Origin: Siphonodentalium dalli
Taxonomy: Eukaryota > Mollusca > Scaphopoda > Gadilida > Siphonodentaliidae
NCBI GenBank assembly: GCA_032622095.1
Contig: CP136068.1
Coordinates: 59,918,025 to 59,982,024, forward strand
Direction of reading: 5' to 3'
Length of the DNA: 64,000 nt
Shown piece after piece: positions 59,107 through 64,000 of the stretch. Position 1 is the first letter of the stretch. Each line of letters starts with the position of its first letter. A program made the translations under genes and the position numbers. The notes beneath the pieces were generated by a model that made no database searches, was not told the origin of the DNA, and saw only the letters and a program-made list of their open reading frames with translations.

Positions 59107-60110
59107 TTATTTTTTTGTTACTAGCTTCAAGAAGGGTTCTTGTTTCATGTAAACTAGTTTTGTCTGCTTCTTCTCTTTCTCTGGTAGTGCAGCTCTTTCT
59201 CTCAAAAGTTCGCCTCTGAATTTAGAAACAGATGGAGGTAGATCTATGCTGACGATCCTGGTGGCAGTTTTTTAGCGCTATTCAAGACCATGTCTCTGTC
59301 TGGCAGAGATAGGAACCTGATCATAATATCAGGGCAGGAATCCCTACCTGATGGTAAACGATGGCAAGCACCGAGGAACATGTCTCTTAATTGTTCTTCC
59401 TGAATATGGAGTTCAGACGAGAAGAAGTCCAAAGCTTTCCCTGACGTAATTCTGGGAGTTTCAGACCTCGATCCTTTAATCCCTCTCAACACCAGGTTCC
59501 ATTTTCGTCCCCATAGGTCGAGTTTCGTATGGGCTATTTCCAGATTATTGAGTTTCTCCGAAAAGGAATTTACTTTATCTTCCAATGCACTTATTGACTC
59601 GGAGCCACATTCTTTTATTTTTTCCTTCAAGTCTTCATGTACAAACTCTATGCTGACCTTAAGTTCATCAAGTGTTTCTTCCTGTTTAGCAACTTTCTCT
59701 TCTACCGCGTTAGTATCATCTCGTAGAGATTTCACATACTCCGCAGAATTCTTGGATGTTTTTTCCACATCTTCCATTTTTTTTTAAGTTCTACCACTGT
59801 CTTTTCGGCCGCCTATAGATTGGTGTAGCTGCACAAAACATTTAGATATATCGCTAAAGTCTTTGCATTTATAGAGGTTTTCTAGTTTTTCGTTTTGTTC
59901 AACCTGTTTGTCTTTCGACTGCCTCGTTTCCATGACCGCTGTCATCGCTGATTGAGTCTCCTTATTCCATGTAGTGAAGAAACTGTATTTTTTTCACTTC
60001 CGAGTACTTTTTGGACACATGCCAATCATTTGGATCGCTTTACGTACATCTTTCTTCAATTTCAGCTTATTTGCGGGGATAGAATCTTGAAGAGGAGAAT
60101 ATTATTTCAT
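59107..60110 (-). pseudogene. L1/Tx1-like LINE ORF1 (RNA-binding protein), frameshifted
   Basis: ORF1 proteins bind LINE RNA as nucleic-acid chaperones. The main frame 59244-59777 shows a Glu/Lys/Leu coiled-coil-like first half (VEEKVAKQEETLDELK), then LDLWGRKWNLVLRGIKG and PDIMIRFLSLPDRDMVL, which fit the two core strands of an RRM-like fold. A shifted frame continues the C-terminus (SIDLPPSVSKFRGELLRERA .. LKLVTKK, stop 59107-59109). Upstream of an A-run near 59780 another frame (KLKKDVRKAIQMIGMCP .. FFTTWNKETQSAM) extends it to about 60110, with an internal stop. There are thus two frameshifts and at least one stop, and the copy is non-functional. It lies upstream of the ORF2 fragments on the same strand. 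Confidence 0.8.
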
Positions 60111-60745
60111 TTTTATTTCGCGGAGTTCCAAACACGTTTTACCTCGCCGCCATTTTACCGGAAGTCATATTGAACATGTTGCAGAAACATAAAGATGTAA
60201 GGGGATCAATTTACTTAGTGACAATCTTACCTCAAATATGGCATTTTGACCCCCATGCCACAAAGCCAAATTTGACTATAACAAAGAACTCATTTTATTT
60301 TACACCTACGGGACTTCGTCGGTCACCGACGGCCTTCGCCTGTCACCGACGGCCTTCGCCGGTATTACTTCAGTGAGACCCAACATTTCTTCGCTTCCTG
60401 TAGTGGACCACATCGGAGCCATCTTAGTCAAAATAACGGGCGAAATATACCATCTAAAATGACGGATAATTCGAGAAGAGGGCGTCCTACGACAATTTGG
60501 ACAGCGGATTCGTATTTATTGTAATTAGAAGCACATGTTGGAGTATAATATAGTGGTAAAATGTAATATTTGAAAAGTTTTGAACACTTTGAAAAATGTT
60601 GGGTCGATCTTTGTAAATATTTTGATTCTAACCTTCTCCTTCTTATACTGAGTGATAGAGAATAGATGCATTAAATTTCTATTTTAATATTAAGATCTCA
60701 GTCACTGTTTAGAAGGCCTGTGATTGTAACACTCCACACTTTCTT
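60111..60745. other. LINE 5' region and unannotated flank
   Basis: Near 60140-60175 the minus strand reads ATGACTTCCGGTAAAATGGC, resembling the start of LINE ORF1, with a stop soon after. A 22-bp unit containing TCACCGACGGCCTTCGCC is present twice at 60315-60360. No host gene was recognised. Confidence 0.4.
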
Positions 60746-60934
60746 GACGTAATCATACATTGTATTATTGCTAATTCAATCTCGGGGGAGAGCTTTCTGA
60801 TGAATGGCAACAAGCCATATTTCCGACTAAATCCTGAAAAGTTACCCATAATTCTGCTGTGGTTAAGGGGTCGATTAATTAGAGCATTATTGTATACAAA
60901 TTGAATTAGCAATAATACAATGTATGATTACGTC
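60746..60934. mobile_element. 189-bp hairpin MITE with 35-bp perfect arms
   Basis: The arm at 60746-60780, starting GACGTAATCATACATTGTAT, is exactly inverted at 60900-60934, around a 119-bp middle. It is a typical MITE or foldback. The target duplication is unclear. Confidence 0.85.
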
Positions 60935-61061
60935 AGTACGTATGGACTACCCAAAACACGTAGGTCCATCTATAAAATGTATGTTTCATGGGAGTGCCTG
61001 TATTTCCGGCCAACTTGGGATATATGATCATGTCAGTACGTATGGACGGCGACATATCTCT

Positions 61062-61645
61062 ATTCCGAAGGTTCGCTATTCCGAAGGTTCACTATTCCCA
61101 AGGTTCATTATACCGAAGGTTCGCTATTCCCAAGGTTCTCTATTCCTCGCTATTCAGAAGGTTTTTGTTATTTTGAAGTTTAATTCTATATTCTAAAGTA
61201 TTGAGAGGGTTCTTTATCATAAGACTCTTTTTATGAAGGAAATAACTTAAAGGTACTCAATCCGATCAGACGCCCCTAAATTACTATTTCTTTGGCTTCA
61301 GATGGTGGTAAAAAATATTTGAATCGAGTCGAGGAACCCACCCATCAAAGCTCAAGAGTGATTAGATATCGATGTTTGAAGTTTGCTATTTTTATTGTTT
61401 CTGGGCCAGATCTTGCCAGAAGCACGAGATCAAACGGACGGTCTTGCAGATAAAGATGGATAACTATAAAATCAAGTGGTAATAATAACCACTTGATTTT
61501 AGAGTTGTCCATCTTTTCTGGTTATATACGACCAGAATAGAAAACCTTCAGAATAGCGAACCTTCTGAATAACGAACCTTTGGAATAGCGAACCTTCGGA
61601 ATAATGAAACTTCGGAATATGAAACCTTCAGAATAATGAACCCGA
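61062..61645. mobile_element. Foldback-like element with inverted arrays of a 16-bp repeat
   Basis: The left array 61062-61160 (GGTTCGCTATTCCGAA units) is inverted at 61545-61645 (TTCGGAATAGCGAACC units). Between them lies a 29-bp-arm hairpin, 61452-61480 / 61488-61516 (AAAGATGGATAACTATAAAA..), with loop AATAATA. The left array and its flank match 21770-21880 and 22255-22430. Drosophila FB elements likewise have tandem repeats in their inverted arms; this is an analogy only. Confidence 0.65.
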
Positions 61646-62049
61646 TCCTGTATGAAGAGCACACGACACGTCCATCAATAAATGTATATATGTTTCATGG
61701 GACTGTTTATATATACATATAAGACTGGAGTAAAGTTGAGACCAACACGTCTTTGTTAATTTTGGTGCCCGGATTTCAACGAAATTTGGTGTGGTGACTC
61801 AGAGTGCCCTGGCAGAGTGTATAATCATATCATGGCGTTAGTTTTTCTAAATTTTGATTTTAACAAATTTAAATGAATACAAAATATGTGAACCTATGTG
61901 AATATTTAGGTACAAATAAACCTATTTGCACGAGAATATGTTGCAGCACCAGATATAGGGGAATGTGGTCCACAGTTAGACATGGGTCAGAGTGAGACAT
62001 TGCCTCTAACATTTCTCTAATTTCCAGACCAATATCCATGGCGCCAGTA
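61646..62049. other. Unannotated stretch
   Basis: No feature was recognised. Confidence 0.35.
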
Positions 62050-62260
62050 CTATTTTTTAGTTGAAGTGTTCATTTGTTATATATGTACATGAATCTGTTA
62101 TAAGTACAAGTAGGGCCTACATCTATACAGTGTGTCACATAGAAAGGATAGATTGTTGACTTGAAACATAATTTATAGGCATAATATACAAAAGGGATTG
62201 GGGCACAAGTTTTTTGCAACTTATGAAACCCCTCTCCTGACCACAATATATAATAACACA
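62050..62260 (-). mobile_element. LINE 3' UTR fragment (minus strand)
   Basis: Resembles 20880-20960 (ACAAAAGGGATTGGGGCACA, AACCCCTCTCC). It lies downstream, on the minus strand, of the endonuclease fragment at 62555-63012, so it may be the 3' end of the same internally deleted LINE. Confidence 0.4.
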
Positions 62261-62554
62261 CATGTTATCAAGATGACGGTACAAACATTTTTTACATGGT
62301 TATAAGTTATGAGAGATACAGGTATAATATGTGTAGTGCATTCCAGAGATGATCAGACTTGAGGTTGTTGTCTTGGCTGAGAGAAAATTTGTATTTAAAG
62401 AATGCCATACAATAACATAATGAATTTATTTATTATAGACCTATATAGTATAAATACCTTCATCATTATGAGTATGGTTGTACCACACATAATTATCATC
62501 CTATGTTTATTGTAATATTGAATGACCACAAATTCTGTTTTTGCTCCACTACAT

Positions 62555-63012
62555 GTCACTTACGGCCATATTATTTGTGTCCGATTCTTTGGCAATGGCT
62601 TTAATCTTTCCAAGGTAGTGAACAGATTCGGATTTGTCTATCACCAACAGGTAGGTACACACATAATATGAGCATAGAGGAAGTTACAGTATGAAGTTTC
62701 AGATGGATAATCCTGGGATCATCATACATAATGAAGGACACTTTATCGGCAAGAGTTTTTCTCCACAATATAGCGGCCCCGCCTTTAATGCTTGACTGAT
62801 AAGGATACTGTCACACATACATGACTGAAACAACACAAGCCTCGAAATTCCTCGTGGATTGTTTTAAGAAATGGTAATTCAGTTTTCATTAACCAATATT
62901 CTTGTAACAGAACAACATCTGATTTATTGCGTAGTTCATTAACTGCACAGTCTGCACCAATAGAATAGTTTATTGACTGGCAATTGTAAGAAACTACTCT
63001 TAGACCTTCCAT
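62555..63012 (-). pseudogene. LINE ORF2 endonuclease fragment (CR1/L2-like)
   Basis: Starts MEGLRVVSYNCQSINYS at 63012, then VVLLQEYWLMKTELPFL (the catalytic LQE.W motif) and EEFRG. A shifted frame continues with AAILWRKTLADKVSF, DDPRIIHLKL, LILCVYLPVGD and, shifted again, YLGKIKAIAKESDT. These are successive parts of an APE-type endonuclease. At least two frameshifts make it dead. No RT follows. It is distinct in sequence from the L1/Tx1-like LINE. Confidence 0.75.
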
Positions 63013-63088
63013 GATGTAGTTAGGGTTAGGGTATTACAATCCATGTGAATAAATGTCGTTTCCATACAGCTGTCGATTGCGTTTTGGC

Positions 63089-63440
63089 TCAGAAGAATCG
63101 TCTAACTAGTGTATCTTGAGGCCAATGTTTGGCGTCCACAAGCTTCTGCATGACTCCCTCTGTTGGTAACTTCAAGTTTAAAGGAGGAGTACGAATTGTA
63201 TTTAGTTGTCAGCTGTTCACACTTTATGGCGCCGGTGTTGAAAGTTTCTTTCTCATAACTTTTAACGTTTCCTTCTGTCGTATCTGGGGACAGTCACAAA
63301 ACAAAGACACATGTGGGTGGACTGGTTTTAACCTCCTTCAGGCTACTACTTGTCAAGACCCTATGATTACTGTGACACGACCCATTATCGTCGAAATATT
63401 TCAAGTCCTTCTGAAGTTTCCTGAGCAATGCATTTGAGTA
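63089..63440 (-). pseudogene. LINE ORF1 C-terminal fragment upstream of the endonuclease
   Basis: On the minus strand, YNSYSSFKLEV is followed after a frameshift by MQKLVDAKHWPQDTLVRRFF and a stop at 63089-63091. Ending in WP..TLVRRFF just upstream of an endonuclease ORF is seen in ORF1 of CR1/L2-type elements. ORF2 begins 77 bp further on. The two fragments belong to one LINE copy. Confidence 0.6.
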
Positions 63441-64000
63441 TGAATTGTTATTATGACGTTGATTGGGTGCACAAAGTGTTCAAAGGTTGTCTATGCGGCT
63501 TAATCGAGTAATCAGTTGTAAAACATGTTGAATATACAATTTTCCCCAGATGTTTGTCATCATAAATTTATTAAAACATGCATATGTCATTATATTTATA
63601 GATGTTGACAGCCTATGATGACAGGTAAATATCATGAACATCACTGATGTCATATAATATTGGGGGTAAACATAAGCGTTGAAGTTATGTTCGCGTGTGA
63701 TCCAGACAAAGTGACGGTCATAAATACTATATGTATAGAGAAACTTTGAAATAGCTGGATGCAACAAGCTTCATTACTTCCGGTGCATGCGCAGTATATT
63801 ATACGCACAATAATATCACAACTGCGCACGAATACTTGGTTCTATGTCTTACATGTGTAACATTTTATGGAACGCTCAGCGAGTATTCCGCTATACAATG
63901 CATGTAACCATTGATCTATATATACTTTGGGTTGTGTGGGTTATATGACAATGAGTCAATGACTTGATTAGAAATCTTACTGATATATTGGCATAATTGC
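63441..64000. other. Unannotated stretch
   Basis: AT-rich sequence. The minus-strand frame at 63480-63767 has no recognisable domain. No repeats were confirmed. Confidence 0.35.

Noticed and set aside
63025-63040. Telomere-like TTAGGGTTAGGG
   Set aside because: Only two units, within a LINE fragment; expected by chance.

Overview
The window looks like animal (metazoan) nuclear DNA, probably from a marine invertebrate and perhaps a lophotrochozoan. This is inferred from very low coding density, AT-rich sequence, decayed non-LTR retrotransposons of types common in molluscs and their relatives, many small inverted-repeat DNA transposons and several minisatellites. There is no operon, Shine-Dalgarno pattern or long open frame (the longest, about 240 codons, is a retrotransposon fragment). 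The species cannot be named from the sequence alone.

The one credible host coding exon is at 30284-30468 (+). It encodes about 62 residues resembling the N-terminus of a ceramide synthase (motifs FWDEKYWL, YIARLIFE) and ends at a GT splice donor. No second exon was recognised in the remaining 33.5 kb, so the right half may be one transposon-filled intron, or the exon may be an orphan.

Layout. 1-9.2 kb: hairpins, degenerate minisatellites, and 3' ends of at least three LINE fragments, all on the minus strand, with a GAT microsatellite beside one of them. 9.2-18.5 kb: small inverted-repeat elements, two with CAC... termini and 5-bp target duplications (9890-10570, 15173-15731) and one flanked by TTAA (12644-13604), then a CT/AT microsatellite. 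18.5-30.0 kb: a 10.2-kb inverted-repeat element (18502-28689) and a 445-bp relative (29583-30027) built from three collinear pieces of it; the small copy ends 256 bp before the ceramide synthase start codon. 31.0-34.7 kb: a Helentron-like element filled with about 22 tandem units of 155-165 bp in a higher-order pattern. 35-39 kb: a hAT-like inverted-repeat element, a hairpin repeat, a 0.8-kb palindrome and a TA-flanked element. 39.3-45.7 kb: three nested elements, hAT-type (8-bp duplication AATCAGAC) > ACTT-flanked element > Helentron-like element. 47.2-48.2 kb: a 959-bp hAT element (duplication ATCATAAA). 48.4-60.1 kb: an L1/Tx1-like LINE (ORF1, split endonuclease, C-terminal scrap) broken by Helentron-like elements, one nested in another and one carrying a 3.65-kb foldback element with a precise ATA duplication. 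60.7-64 kb: hairpin MITEs, a foldback with 16-bp repeats, and a second LINE (ORF1 tail plus endonuclease).

The window is therefore mainly a record of transposon activity. Its most notable items are the two structurally parallel Helentron-like families, the RSS-heptamer-like terminal repeats, the 10-kb/445-bp parent-derivative pair, and the nested insertions whose target duplications can be read exactly. All boundaries and similarities were read by eye; no database was consulted.
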